A stretch of DNA of 64,000 nucleotides from Demequina sp. NBRC 110054 (GCF_002090115.1 NZ_BBRK01000004.1:186001-250000), one strand, 5' to 3'; counted from the first letter of the stretch, positions 17,634 to 26,349 are shown. Program-made: numbers and translations. Notes: a model not told the origin generated them from the sequence alone.

Positions 17634-17795
17634 GCATCGTCCCTGCCGCCCGTCCTGGGCGTCGTCAGCGCCCTGCATCCATGCACTCCGCACGGAATCG
17701 CGCGCGACACGCCGGCGTGTCGCCGCTCGTGTCGGCGTGTCGACGGGGTGTCGGCCTCAGATCCGTGCGGAGTGCATGGCGAGAATGGACGATGC
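17634..17795. repeat. Nested inverted-repeat element between purU and nagA
   Basis: GCATCGTCC (17634-17642) and its complement GGACGATGC (17787-17795) form the outer arms. Inside them is a perfect 18-bp inverted repeat (CCATGCACTCCGCACGGA at 17679-17696; complement at 17762-17779). At its core is a perfect 18-bp palindrome (CGACACGCCGGCGTGTCG, 17705-17722) followed by three spaced GTGTCG copies. It lies between convergent genes, so it may help end transcription, but it is far more elaborate than the other terminators here. Confidence 0.75.
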
Positions 17796-17806
17796 TGGGG
17801 CCGGGA

Positions 17807-18697
17807 TCAGGCCGGGGCGCTCCAGCCGCACGCCTCGAGCGCGCGCAACGGGGTGACGGTGGCCGCCTCGACGACCGCCTCGCGCGGGAGGCCCATCTGC
17901 TCGCAGACCTCGAGGGCGTGCGAGAGCACGAGCGTCGAGCCCGCGAGCGTGTCGGTGCCCGTGAGCAGCGCCTTCCCGTCGGCCACGGTGACCTCGAGCT
18001 CGCCGAGCATGTAGGTGCCCTCGGACGATGCTGCGGCCGCCATGGCGTCGGTCATCAGGACGACGCGCCCGGGCGCCGCGGCGAACAGCAGCGCGATCGA
18101 CTCGGGCGCGACGTGGAAGCCATCCGCGATCACCTCGATGAAGACGCGCTCGTCGGCGAGCGCGGCGCCGAGCGGGCCCGGCGCACGCCCGGAGATCGGC
18201 GGCATCGCGTTGTACGCGTGGGTGATCAGCCGGGCGCCTGCGTCGAAGGCGGCCTTCGCCTGCGCGGCCGTGCACTCGGTGTGACCCACGGCGACCACCA
18301 CATCTTCCGAAGCGAATCGCTCGATCGCCGCGAGCGCGCCCGGAAGCTCGGGGGCCATGGTGATCTGACGGATCGTCCCCTCGGCCGCGTCGAGCAGCCG
18401 CGACACCGCGTCTGGCGTCGGTTCGATCAGCGCGTGCGGCGGATGCGCGCCCTTGCGCGACGGCGCGAGGAACGGCCCCTCGAGGTGGATGCCCAGCAGA
18501 TCGGGGTCCTGCGCCATCGCCTCGCGGACCACGGCGACTCGCTCGACCATCGCGTCGAGCGGCTCGGTCACGAGCGAGGCCACCATCTGGGAGGTGCCCG
18601 TCGCCTGGTGCGCCTTGAGGGCGGCAAGAGTTCCCTCGACGGACTCGCCGAACGCGTGCCCGCCGCCGCCGTGGCTGTGGATGTCGATCAGTCGCAT
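17807..18697 (-). CDS. nagA: N-acetylglucosamine-6-phosphate deacetylase, minimal barrel form
   Basis: Encodes 296 residues. Hydrolyses GlcNAc-6-P to GlcN-6-P and acetate. Metal and catalytic residues of the amidohydrolase barrel are all visible: His7 and His9 (DIHSHGGGG), Glu73 (HLEGPF), His139 (GHTECT), His160 (THAYNAM) and Asp217 (TDAM). The protein begins directly at the first metal motif and stops shortly after the last barrel helix. It therefore lacks both halves of the beta-sandwich that bring typical NagA proteins to about 380 residues. AAGGGA precedes the ATG at a good distance, so the start is credible. Last gene of the nag operon, 63 bp after nagB. Confidence 0.88.
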   Translation of the reverse strand: MRLIDIHSHGGGGHAFGESVEGTLAALKAHQATGTSQMVASLVTEPLDAMVERVAVVREAMAQDPDLLGIHLEGPFLAPSRKGAHPPHALIEPTPDAVSRLLDAAEGTIRQITMAPELPGALAAIERFASEDVVVAVGHTECTAAQAKAAFDAGARLITHAYNAMPPISGRAPGPLGAALADERVFIEVIADGFHVAPESIALLFAAAPGRVVLMTDAMAAAASSEGTYMLGELEVTVADGKALLTGTDTLAGSTLVLSHALEVCEQMGLPREAVVEAATVTPLRALEACGWSAPA

Positions 18698-18760
18698 GTG
18701 TGTCCCTTCAGCGATCGTAGAACGCGCGGCGCGGGCGGAGGGGACGGTCCGCCCGGACGC

Positions 18761-19543
18761 TCAGATCCCCTGCCAGTCCGGCTTGTGCGCGGTGGCCCAC
18801 CGGTAGTAGTCGAGGTTCTTGAGCTGCGAGGCGGCGGCCTCGTCGACCAGCACTGTGACATGGGGGTGGAGCTGGATCGCGGATCCCGGCATGGACGACG
18901 ACACGGCGCCCTCGACCGAGGCCGCGAGCGCCTCGGCCTTGCCCTCGCCGAAGGCGAGCAGCACCAGATGCCTGGCGCGCAGGATCGTGCCGAGCCCCTG
19001 CGTCACGCAGTGGATCGGCACCTCGTCGAGCGAGTCGAAGAAGCGCGCGTTGTCGACGCGGGTCTGCTCGGTGAGCGTCTTCACGCGGGTGAGCGAGCCG
19101 AAGGACGAGCCCGGCTCGTTGAAGCCGATGTGCCCGGTGGTGCCGAGCCCGAGCAACTGAAGGTCGACGCCGCCCGAGGCCGCGAGGAGCGACTCGTAGC
19201 GCTCCCCCGCCGTCTGGATCCCGTCGAGCGAGCCGTCGGGCACGTGGACGCGCGACGGATCCGCACCCACCCGGTCCTGGAACTCCTTCGTGATGACGGA
19301 GCGATAGCTCTCGGGGTGCTCCACGGGCAGGCCGACGTACTCGTCGAGCGCGTAGGCGCTCACGCGAGAGAAGTCGAGCCCGGCGTCCGCGCGCGCGCCG
19401 AGCGCCTCGTACACGGGCAGCGGCGTGGAGCCCGTCGCGACGCCCAGCACCGTCTCAGGATTCGCGTCGACGAGGCCGCCGATGTGATCGGCGACGAGCT
19501 CTCCCGCCGCCTCCTTGCTGTCGACGAGGATGACCTCAGCCAC
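18761..19543 (-). CDS. nagB: Glucosamine-6-phosphate deaminase
   Basis: Encodes 260 residues from a GTG start. Converts GlcN-6-P to fructose-6-P and ammonia. Asp67 in YALDEYVGL and His138/Glu143 in GHIGFNEPGSSF are the catalytic residues of the family. Its first 8 bases overlap the end of the kinase gene, and AGGAG lies inside that gene, so the two are translationally coupled. It delivers salvaged amino sugar to glycolysis. Confidence 0.95.
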   Translation of the reverse strand: MAEVILVDSKEAAGELVADHIGGLVDANPETVLGVATGSTPLPVYEALGARADAGLDFSRVSAYALDEYVGLPVEHPESYRSVITKEFQDRVGADPSRVHVPDGSLDGIQTAGERYESLLAASGGVDLQLLGLGTTGHIGFNEPGSSFGSLTRVKTLTEQTRVDNARFFDSLDEVPIHCVTQGLGTILRARHLVLLAFGEGKAEALAASVEGAVSSSMPGSAIQLHPHVTVLVDEAAASQLKNLDYYRWATAHKPDWQGI

Positions 19544-20429
19544 GTCCAGCTCCTCTCATGGCCGCGCCGACGGCGGCGACCGGGATGTCGGGGTCGAGCA
19601 CGCGCACGCGTGCGGTCAGGTCCACCGAGGCGAGGAACGAGCTCTGGCGCTCCCACCCACGGATGACGCGCCTGGCGCCCTCGAGCAGGGGCTCGCCCAT
19701 GCGGGTGAGGCCGCCGCCCAGCAGCACCTCCTCCACGTCCAGGGTCAGGACGAGCAGGCGCACCGCCGAGGCGACTCCGTAGAACAGGCCCTCGCGGATC
19801 GCGGCGGCGCGCTCGTCGGAGTCGGCCGCGGAGAGCACCTGCGCGGCGGGAGCGCCGCCGGCCTGAAGCGCGATGCCGCTGCCCGAGGCGTAGGTCTCGA
19901 GCCCGCCAGGGAGAGAGTCGGGCCCGAGAGGTCCATGGGGGTCGATCGACACGTGGCCGATCTCGCCGGCAGCCCCGCGGGCGCCGCGCCACACTTTGCC
20001 GTCCAGCACCAGGCCCGCCGCGAGACCCGTGCCGAGGTTGAGATACGCGACTGACCGCAGGCCGCCGTCGGCCGCAACCCACGCGCCCACCGCTCCGGCG
20101 TTCACGTCGTTGTCGACCACGGGCCGCACGCCCCAGGCGTCCGCGAGCGCGCCCGCGAGATCCAGGCGCGTGATCCCCAGGTTCTGCGCGTGGCTCACCA
20201 CACCGTCCAGGACCGACCCAGGGATGCCGACGCCCACGGAGTCCGCCTCCGTGACGGCGATGCCAGCGTCGGCGCACACCAGGCTGATCGCGGCGAGCGC
20301 CTGGGCGACGACCTCGTCGTCACCCTGCCCCGACGGCAGCACGTGACGATGCAGCACGCGGCCGTCCTGGTCGACGAGCACTGCGTCGGACTTGGTGCCG
20401 CCGATGTCGATGCCGAGGTGGAGGCTCAT
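19536..20429 (-). CDS. ROK-family sugar kinase, probable N-acetylglucosamine kinase
   Basis: Encodes 297 residues from the ATG at 20429, which overlaps the GH3 stop by four bases (ATGA). Phosphate loop DIGGTKSDAV (residues 8-17), catalytic Asp108 in VVDNDVNAGA, and GEIGH (to His159) are present. The zinc-binding cysteine cluster of most ROK proteins (CxCGxxGC) is replaced by a cysteine-free stretch (residues 160-180, containing PGGLETYASG). In its operon the expected substrate is free GlcNAc released by the GH3 enzyme, giving GlcNAc-6-P for NagA. MurNAc or glucosamine are alternatives. Confidence 0.87.
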   Translation of the reverse strand: MSLHLGIDIGGTKSDAVLVDQDGRVLHRHVLPSGQGDDEVVAQALAAISLVCADAGIAVTEADSVGVGIPGSVLDGVVSHAQNLGITRLDLAGALADAWGVRPVVDNDVNAGAVGAWVAADGGLRSVAYLNLGTGLAAGLVLDGKVWRGARGAAGEIGHVSIDPHGPLGPDSLPGGLETYASGSGIALQAGGAPAAQVLSAADSDERAAAIREGLFYGVASAVRLLVLTLDVEEVLLGGGLTRMGEPLLEGARRVIRGWERQSSFLASVDLTARVRVLDPDIPVAAVGAAMRGAGRG

Positions 20430-21868
20430 CGGGCCACCGCCTCGAGCAGCGCGGCGCCCATGAGGCGCGAGGCCCCCGCCGTCGACACGTCCGCATAGCC
20501 CGCGTCGGGGTCCGCCCAACCCATGTCGACCGCGAGGGTCGGGCCAGCGGCGCGGAACGCGTCGATCGCCTCACGCGCGAACGCGTGACGGTGGTTGTCC
20601 TTGCCGACCACCACCGCGAGCACCCCCGGGGGGACCGCGGCGATCGCGGCCCGCGCATCGTCCTCGGGTCCGAGCGTCGCAAGCGGCTCGACGCCGACGG
20701 CGAAGGGCCCCCACGGGCTCGCGCCGACCGCGATGTTCGCGGCGGGGTCGAGCCGGATCCACGCGAGCTCGCGGCCACCCGCGAGCAGGTCGAACGCCGC
20801 CTCCGAACGACCGACCGCGGCGGCAGCGCGCGCGGCGTCGAGCCCCGGCACCTCGCCTGCGATCAGGTCGTCGGGCACGGCGAACGAGGAGCGCGCGGCT
20901 GCGAGGCGCGCGCCGATCGCACGTACCCGGTCCGCGGCCGTCGCGAGGTCCTCGGCGGCCAGGGAGCCGGAAGCGAGCGCCGCATCGATCGCCGCGACGA
21001 TCTCCTCGATCTCCTGGTCGGTGTTCCGTGTGCCGAGGCAGAGCAGATCGCAGCCGCCGTCGACCGCGAGCACCGCGGCCGCCGGCACTCCCCTGCCGCC
21101 GCTCGCGCCCGCCATGTCGAGCGCGTCGGAGACGACGACGCCGTCGAAGCCGAGCTCGTCCCGCAGCAGTCCGCGCAGGATCGGGCGGCTGAACGTCGCC
21201 GGAGCCTCGGGGTCGAGCGCGGGCACGAGGATGTGCGAGGACATGAGCGTGTCGGTGCCCGCCTCGATCGCGGCGACGAAGGGCGCCAGCTCGCGGGCGC
21301 GCACCGTGGGGGCGTCCGCGGTGACGGTCGGCAGCGACACATGACTGTCCTGCGCGGTGTCGCCGTGGCCGGGGAAGTGCTTGGCGCACGCCGCGACCCC
21401 CGTCGACTGGACGCCGCGGATCCAGGCGGCGCCGTGGGCGCCGACCTCGGTCGGGTCCGAGCCGAAGCTGCGCACACCGATCACCGGGTTGAGCGGATTG
21501 GAGTTCACGTCCACGTCCGGGGCCATCGTGAGGTCGACCCCCGCCGCCCTGAGCTCCCACCCGACCTGCGCGCCGACGCGCTCGGTGAGCGCCGCATCGT
21601 CCAGGCGCCCGAGGACCGCGTTGCCGGGGAACGGCGACCCCTCCGACTGGTAGAGGCGCGACACGTCGCCGCCCTCCTCGTCGATCGCGATGATCGCGTG
21701 CGGGTTCGCCTCGTGGATCGCCGCGCACAGCGCGCGCAGCTGCTCAGGCGAGTGGACGTTGGTGCCGAACAGGCACACCCCGCCCAGGCCGTCTCGGAGC
21801 CGCTGTGCGAGCCAGGCCGGCAGCTCGGGCCCCTCGAAGCCCGGCAGCAGCACGGTGAGGGCGTTCAC
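20426..21868 (-). CDS. nagZ: Family 3 beta-N-acetylglucosaminidase (NagZ-like)
   Basis: Encodes 480 residues from a GTG that overlaps the preceding permease stop (GTGA). The NagZ-specific acid/base loop KHFPGHGDTAQDSH (163-176, His176) and the nucleophile Asp248 in VVVSDALDMAG are intact. Residues about 335-480 form an extra C-terminal domain absent from single-domain Gram-negative NagZ. There is no signal peptide, so hydrolysis is cytosolic: imported muropeptide or chitobiose fragments would be split into GlcNAc and its partner sugar. Neighbouring transporter, kinase, NagB and NagA handle import and the product. Confidence 0.92.
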   Translation of the reverse strand: MNALTVLLPGFEGPELPAWLAQRLRDGLGGVCLFGTNVHSPEQLRALCAAIHEANPHAIIAIDEEGGDVSRLYQSEGSPFPGNAVLGRLDDAALTERVGAQVGWELRAAGVDLTMAPDVDVNSNPLNPVIGVRSFGSDPTEVGAHGAAWIRGVQSTGVAACAKHFPGHGDTAQDSHVSLPTVTADAPTVRARELAPFVAAIEAGTDTLMSSHILVPALDPEAPATFSRPILRGLLRDELGFDGVVVSDALDMAGASGGRGVPAAAVLAVDGGCDLLCLGTRNTDQEIEEIVAAIDAALASGSLAAEDLATAADRVRAIGARLAAARSSFAVPDDLIAGEVPGLDAARAAAAVGRSEAAFDLLAGGRELAWIRLDPAANIAVGASPWGPFAVGVEPLATLGPEDDARAAIAAVPPGVLAVVVGKDNHRHAFAREAIDAFRAAGPTLAVDMGWADPDAGYADVSTAGASRLMGAALLEAVAR

Positions 21869-22701
21869 CCCTTCACCGCCCCGCCGACGAGGCCCTGCGC
21901 CATGCGACCCTGGACCACCATGAAGAACACGATCACCGGGATCGCGACCAGCACCGAGCCGGCCATCACCTGACCCCACTCGGTGACGCCCAGGTTCGAC
22001 GTCTGCGCGAAGTCGCGCAGCCACAGCGGCAGCGTCGCCTTCTCGTTCTCGGTCAGGATGATCGACGCGAGCGCGAACTCGTTCCACACCTGCACGAACG
22101 CGAACACCCCGGACGCGACGAGGCCCGGCGCGAGCAGCGGGAACGTGACGCGGCGGAACGCGCCCATCCTCGTGCAGCCGTCGATCATCGCCGCCTCCTC
22201 GAGGTCCACCGGCACGCCGGCGACGAAGCCGCGCAGCATCCAGGTGGTGAAGGGCACGACCATCGCGAGGTAGATGACGGACACGCCGAGCACCGAGTTC
22301 AGCAGGTTCGCGGAGGACAGCATCTTGTACTGCGCGATGAACATCGCCTCGGCCGGAAGCATCTGGACGATGATGATCGCCAGCACGAACGTCTTGCGGC
22401 TGCGGAAGCGGAAGCGCGCGATCGCGAACGACGCGAGCGTGGCGAACGCGACGCACACGACGAGCACGAGCGCCGTGATCGTCACCGACATCCCGAGTCC
22501 CGCGAGGAAGCTGTTGTCGGCGAGCACCGCGGAGTAGTTGCCGAACGTCGCGTTCGTGGGGAAGAACGTCGGGGTGAGCCGGTTGATGGAGCCAGGGGTC
22601 TGGAAGGACGTGTTGATCATCCAGTAGACCGGGAAGGCCCAGATGGCCGCGAGCAGGACCGCGAGAGCGGCGCCGCCGCCGCGAAGCATGGTGCGGGTCA
22701 T
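21865..22701 (-). CDS. ABC sugar transporter permease (MalG type)
   Basis: Encodes 278 residues with six membrane helices. The cytoplasmic EAA loop that docks the ATPase is clear (EEAAMIDGCTRMGAFRRVTF). ATGA overlap with the upstream permease gene gives tight coupling. It forms a heterodimeric channel with its neighbour for the sugar bound by the lipoprotein encoded upstream. The partner ATPase is not in the operon. Confidence 0.93.
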   Translation of the reverse strand: MTRTMLRGGGAALAVLLAAIWAFPVYWMINTSFQTPGSINRLTPTFFPTNATFGNYSAVLADNSFLAGLGMSVTITALVLVVCVAFATLASFAIARFRFRSRKTFVLAIIIVQMLPAEAMFIAQYKMLSSANLLNSVLGVSVIYLAMVVPFTTWMLRGFVAGVPVDLEEAAMIDGCTRMGAFRRVTFPLLAPGLVASGVFAFVQVWNEFALASIILTENEKATLPLWLRDFAQTSNLGVTEWGQVMAGSVLVAIPVIVFFMVVQGRMAQGLVGGAVKG

Positions 22702-23672
22702 GACTCCTCGTCCTCCTTGAGCATGCTGCGCACGTAGCCCCAGCTGATCGCGATGGTCAGCACCATCACGACCATGGCCGCGGCGGACGCCATGCCGAAC
22801 TGGCTCTGGCCGATGCCGAGCCCGTAGATGTACGTGCCGAGCAGGTCGTACCGCTCGCCGGCGGCTCCGAAGTCCTGCAGCAGCTGAATCTGCGCGAACA
22901 CCCTGAGGTCCCAGATCAGCTGCAGGAGCAGCAGGATCACGAGGACGGGACGGATGATCGGCATGATGATCATGCGCAGCGTCTGGAAGCCGTTCGCGCC
23001 ATCGAGCTGCGCGGCCTCGAGGACCTCCTCGGACACCTGCGTGAGGCCTGCGTAGACGGAGAACGCGACGAAGGGCACGGACGCCCACACGATGATGGTC
23101 ATCGCGACCGCGAAGAAGCTGAGCGGCTCGACGAGCCAGTTGTGGCCGACCATGTCGACGCCGGGAATCTTGGACAGGACGTAGTTGACCACGCCGTTGC
23201 GGTCGTCGATCAGCCAGTTGGCGACCGTCATCTGCGCGACGATCGGCATCGACCACGCGAGCAGCATCGCGACCTGCAGGACGATGCGGGACCAGGTCGG
23301 GATCGCCTTCATCAGCAGGGCGAGCAGGATGCCGATCACCATGGTGATCAGCGCGGTGAGCGCCATGAAGGCGACGGACCGGATCGCGATGGTCCAGAAG
23401 ACCGAGTCGGTCAGCAGGGTCACATAGTTCTGCAGGCCGATGAAGGTGGCGGGCTGGCCGAACTGCTGCGCCAGGCCGTACTCCTTGAAGGAGTTGATGA
23501 TCTGCCAGGTCACCGGGTAGCCGAGTCCGACCAGCAGGGTCAGGACGGCGGGGACGATGAGCCAGTGGGGAAGGCTCGAGCGTCGGCGGCGACGCGAGCG
23601 GGTGGGTGCGGAAGTCTCGTGGGGCGCGGGCTCCGTGCCGATCGAGTCGGGGGCCGGCGCGGGGGAAGTCAT
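22698..23672 (-). CDS. ABC sugar transporter permease (MalF type)
   Basis: Encodes 324 residues: an N-terminal cytosolic tail of about 45 residues ending in a polybasic stretch, then six membrane helices and an EAA loop (EEVLEAAQLDGANGFQTLR). Start chosen at 23672; an upstream GTG/ATG extension lacks conservation. It is separated from the binding-protein gene by an 87-bp gap that holds a stem-loop. Confidence 0.92.
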   Translation of the reverse strand: MTSPAPAPDSIGTEPAPHETSAPTRSRRRRRSSLPHWLIVPAVLTLLVGLGYPVTWQIINSFKEYGLAQQFGQPATFIGLQNYVTLLTDSVFWTIAIRSVAFMALTALITMVIGILLALLMKAIPTWSRIVLQVAMLLAWSMPIVAQMTVANWLIDDRNGVVNYVLSKIPGVDMVGHNWLVEPLSFFAVAMTIIVWASVPFVAFSVYAGLTQVSEEVLEAAQLDGANGFQTLRMIIMPIIRPVLVILLLLQLIWDLRVFAQIQLLQDFGAAGERYDLLGTYIYGLGIGQSQFGMASAAAMVVMVLTIAISWGYVRSMLKEDEES

Positions 23673-23705
23673 GGTCACGACTGCCTCTCGGGAGTGGTCC
23701 CGGGG

Positions 23706-23743
23706 TCGGTCCGGCGCGCGTGGGGGCACGGGCGCCGGACCGA
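23706..23743 (-). promoter_or_regulatory. Intercistronic stem-loop between binding-protein and permease genes
   Basis: A perfect 12-bp stem (TCGGTCCGGCGC with complement) and a 14-base loop follow the binding-protein stop. Such stems commonly protect the upstream message or end part of the transcripts, so that binding protein is made in excess over the permeases. Confidence 0.6.
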
Positions 23744-23759
23744 CCGGCGGGGGTTGCTG

Positions 23760-25082
23760 CTAGCCGTTGATGAGCTCGTTGATCTTGGCGTCCGCCTCAG
23801 CGGCCAGGGTCGCGACGTCGCCACCCTCGGCGACCGCCTGGAAGTAGTCCTCCATGATCCCGGCCTCCTCGATGCTCGCCCAGCCTGCGGCGGCGGGGGT
23901 GAGCTTCGCGTTGGACGCGGCCTCGAGCGCGATCGCGTTGACGCCCTCGAAGTAGCTGTTCTCGGCGTAGATGTCGGCGAAGTCGAGGTTCGCCGGGCCC
24001 ATGCCGTTCTCCGCCAGCATCGTCTGGTAGTCGTCGGAGAAGATGATCTCCATCAGGTCCATCGCGCCGTCCTGGTGCGTCGACGCGGCCGAGATGCCGA
24101 TGTTCGAGCCGCCCGCGAACACTGGAGCGGTGCCGCCGTCGACGCCCGGCAGGGCGTAGACGCCGAAGGTCTCGGGGTTCCAGACGTAGCCCTCGGTCTC
24201 CTCGTCGTAGTCACCGAGCGTCCAGGTCGCCCAAGAGGGCGCCATGGTGGACGAGGCGGGGGTGCCGGAGAGGAACTCGTCGTTGATCGCCGAGTAGGTG
24301 GTCGTGTCGTCGTCCGTGGACTGCGCGACGTTCGCGGTCTCGAAGAGCTCCTGCCACTGCTCCATGCCCGCGACCGACTCGGCCGAGGACAGCGACGCGG
24401 TCCAGGAGGAGCCGTCGTAGGTGGCGATCTCGCCGCCGTTGGCGAAGATCCACGAGATGCCGGAGCGCCAGTCGCGGCCCGCCAGGTAAGCGCCGCCGAG
24501 GCCCTCGTCGAGCATCGTCGCGTTCACCTCGGTGTACTCCGCGAGGGTGGTCGGCACCTCGACGCCGGCTGCCTCGTAGATGTCCTTGCGGTAGAACACG
24601 GCACGCGAGCCGAAGTAGTAGGGCAGGGCGTAGACCGAGTCACCGATCGAGCCGGCCTCGACGAAGCCCGGGAGGAGCGAGTCGCCGCCGAGGGCGTCGT
24701 ACGAGTCCGTCAGGTCGGCGAACGCACCGACCGTGGTGAAGGTCGCGGCCTGGGTGTTGCCGACCTCGAACACGTCGGGCGTGTTCTCCGAGTCCGGCAG
24801 CGCCGTGGTCAGCGACGAGATCAGGTCGCCCCAGCCGATCTGCTCGACGGTCAGCTCGCCGCCGTTCTCCTCGGTGTAGGTGGTCTTGAGGTAGTCGATG
24901 AGCGTGTCAGGGGTGTCGGTGCCGGCCAGCCACAGCGTGATGTCCTCCGCGACAGGCGCAGCCTCGGTCGCCTCGGACGACGCCGACTCCGACGCGTCGG
25001 ATCCCTCGGACGACGAGCAGCCCGTGAGGGCGATGGCTCCGGCGGCCACGAACGCGGCCGCGGAGAGCGTGGTCTTCTTCAT
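23760..25082 (-). CDS. Sugar ABC transporter substrate-binding lipoprotein
   Basis: Encodes 440 residues. A lipoprotein signal with lipobox LTGC (Cys22) precedes a Ser/Glu/Ala-rich linker and a family 1 extracellular solute-binding domain (ITLWLAG near the start, YALPYYFGSRAVFYRKDIYEAAG, repeated acidic loops). AAGGAA precedes the ATG. Within the nag operon its ligand is probably N-acetylglucosamine, chitobiose or a muropeptide. Binding specificity cannot be read from the sequence. Confidence 0.92.
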   Translation of the reverse strand: MKKTTLSAAAFVAAGAIALTGCSSSEGSDASESASSEATEAAPVAEDITLWLAGTDTPDTLIDYLKTTYTEENGGELTVEQIGWGDLISSLTTALPDSENTPDVFEVGNTQAATFTTVGAFADLTDSYDALGGDSLLPGFVEAGSIGDSVYALPYYFGSRAVFYRKDIYEAAGVEVPTTLAEYTEVNATMLDEGLGGAYLAGRDWRSGISWIFANGGEIATYDGSSWTASLSSAESVAGMEQWQELFETANVAQSTDDDTTTYSAINDEFLSGTPASSTMAPSWATWTLGDYDEETEGYVWNPETFGVYALPGVDGGTAPVFAGGSNIGISAASTHQDGAMDLMEIIFSDDYQTMLAENGMGPANLDFADIYAENSYFEGVNAIALEAASNAKLTPAAAGWASIEEAGIMEDYFQAVAEGGDVATLAAEADAKINELING

Positions 25083-25144
25083 TGCCTGTTCCTTCTGTTG
25101 GTTCCGTACGCAGCCCCGTCGGCTGCGACCCTTGGCGCCGGAGA

Positions 25145-26326
25145 TCATGAGACCCCCAGCTGGCCCGTGAGGACCATGACGGCCGCGCCGAGGACGACGA
25201 TGTCGCGCCCCAGGGCGGTCATCCGCACCGACAGGTGGCCGTGGACACTGGCCATCGTGCGGTTGCGGAGCGTGTGCACGGTGCTGTCGAGCAGCGGTCC
25301 GTCCAGCACATCGAGGGGGCCGCTCAGCACGACCTCCCCCAAGTCGAGCGCGCCCACGACGGGCGCGAGTGAGATGCCGAGGCGTTCCCCCGCCTCGACC
25401 AGGATGGCGGCGCGCGCGGCGTCGTCCGCCGCGGCGTCGAGGCGTTCGGTGAGGCGCGGGATCGCGAGCCACGTCTCGAGGCAGCCGTCCTTGCCGCAGG
25501 CGCAGCGCTCACCGCCGTCCGTGCCGACGACGACGTGGCCGATCTCACCCGAGCCCGAGGCCGCGCCGCGGATGAGCATGCCGCCGAGCACGATGCCGGC
25601 GCCGACGCCTCGACCGACGCGGACGAGCATCATGTCCTCGCCCGCTCCCCCGAAGGTGCGCTCGGCGAGTGCGGCGGTGTTGGCGTCGTTCGCGACCTGC
25701 ACCGGCAGACCCGAGCGGTCCGCGAGGATCATCTGCAGCGGCACGTCCTCCCAGCCGAGGTTGGGCGCGCGGAGCACGGTGCCGTCGGCGGAGACGATGC
25801 CGGGCGAGCCGACGCCGACGCCGAGCACGGGCGCCTGGGCCGCGGCGACGAGGGCGTCGAGCACCTGACCCGCCGCCTCGATGGCGGCCTCGCCCGCAAG
25901 GCCCGCGACGTCGAGCTCCTCGCGGTGCAGGACCGTGCCGTCAAGGTCCGTGATCACGCCGCGGAAGAGCGCGTCCTTCGACAGGTCGAGCGCGAGGATC
26001 GCGAACCCGGCGCGGTTGATGTCGAGCAGCGTGGCGGGCTTGCCGGGGCGCGAGTCGGCGCGGACGCCCAGCTCGACCACCAGGTCCTCGGTGATCAGGT
26101 CGGCGACGAGGTCGGAGATGGTGACCCTGGTGAGGCCCACCTCTCGGGCGACGTCCGCGCGGCTGAGGCCCTCGGCGCGGTAGAGCGCCTGAAGGACGAG
26201 CGCGCGGTTGTGACGACGCGCATGCTCGGGGCGGACCCGCGATCCGGGGCGCACGGTGGACGCGAGAGCAGTGCGACGCTCGCTGCGCGTCGAGGCCCCC
26301 GTGGGGGTGATGTCCGCCGTGGTCAT
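25145..26326 (-). CDS. ROK-family transcriptional repressor (NagC-like)
   Basis: Encodes 393 residues. A winged helix-turn-helix occupies about 36-85 (ALVLQALYRAEGLSRADVAREVGLTRVTISDLV). A ROK sugar-binding domain follows, with the intact zinc motif CACGKDGC and GEIGH. It is the first gene of the nag operon and lies immediately behind a symmetric operator, so it likely represses itself and the operon until GlcNAc or GlcNAc-6-P binds. The intact zinc site contrasts with the kinase paralogue downstream. Confidence 0.92.
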   Translation of the reverse strand: MTTADITPTGASTRSERRTALASTVRPGSRVRPEHARRHNRALVLQALYRAEGLSRADVAREVGLTRVTISDLVADLITEDLVVELGVRADSRPGKPATLLDINRAGFAILALDLSKDALFRGVITDLDGTVLHREELDVAGLAGEAAIEAAGQVLDALVAAAQAPVLGVGVGSPGIVSADGTVLRAPNLGWEDVPLQMILADRSGLPVQVANDANTAALAERTFGGAGEDMMLVRVGRGVGAGIVLGGMLIRGAASGSGEIGHVVVGTDGGERCACGKDGCLETWLAIPRLTERLDAAADDAARAAILVEAGERLGISLAPVVGALDLGEVVLSGPLDVLDGPLLDSTVHTLRNRTMASVHGHLSVRMTALGRDIVVLGAAVMVLTGQLGVS

Positions 26327-26330
26327 GTTT

Positions 26331-26349
26331 GTTAGTAAAGGTTACTAAC
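26331..26349. promoter_or_regulatory. Operator GTTAGTAA-AGG-TTACTAAC upstream of the ROK repressor
   Basis: A perfect 8+8 bp inverted repeat with a 3-bp centre begins four bases before the repressor's ATG. TTAGTAA-type half-sites are typical of ROK/NagC regulators. The A+T-rich site stands out sharply in this GC-rich sequence. It supports autoregulation of the whole eight-gene operon. Confidence 0.8.

Noticed and set aside
17679..17779. Insertion-sequence ends or a miniature transposon
   Set aside because: The arms look like terminal repeats, but I see no flanking target duplication or transposase relics; kept as an unexplained repeat instead.
17000..19666. Long plus-strand frame of 888 codons across purU and nagA/nagB
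   Set aside because: It is antisense or out of frame to three well-recognised genes, Arg/Gly/His-rich with no domain; a by-product of GC-skewed codon positions.
23142..25868. 908-codon plus-strand frame opposite the binding-protein and permease genes
   Set aside because: Composition is the mirror of the real minus-strand genes, which have complete motifs, a lipobox and ribosome sites.
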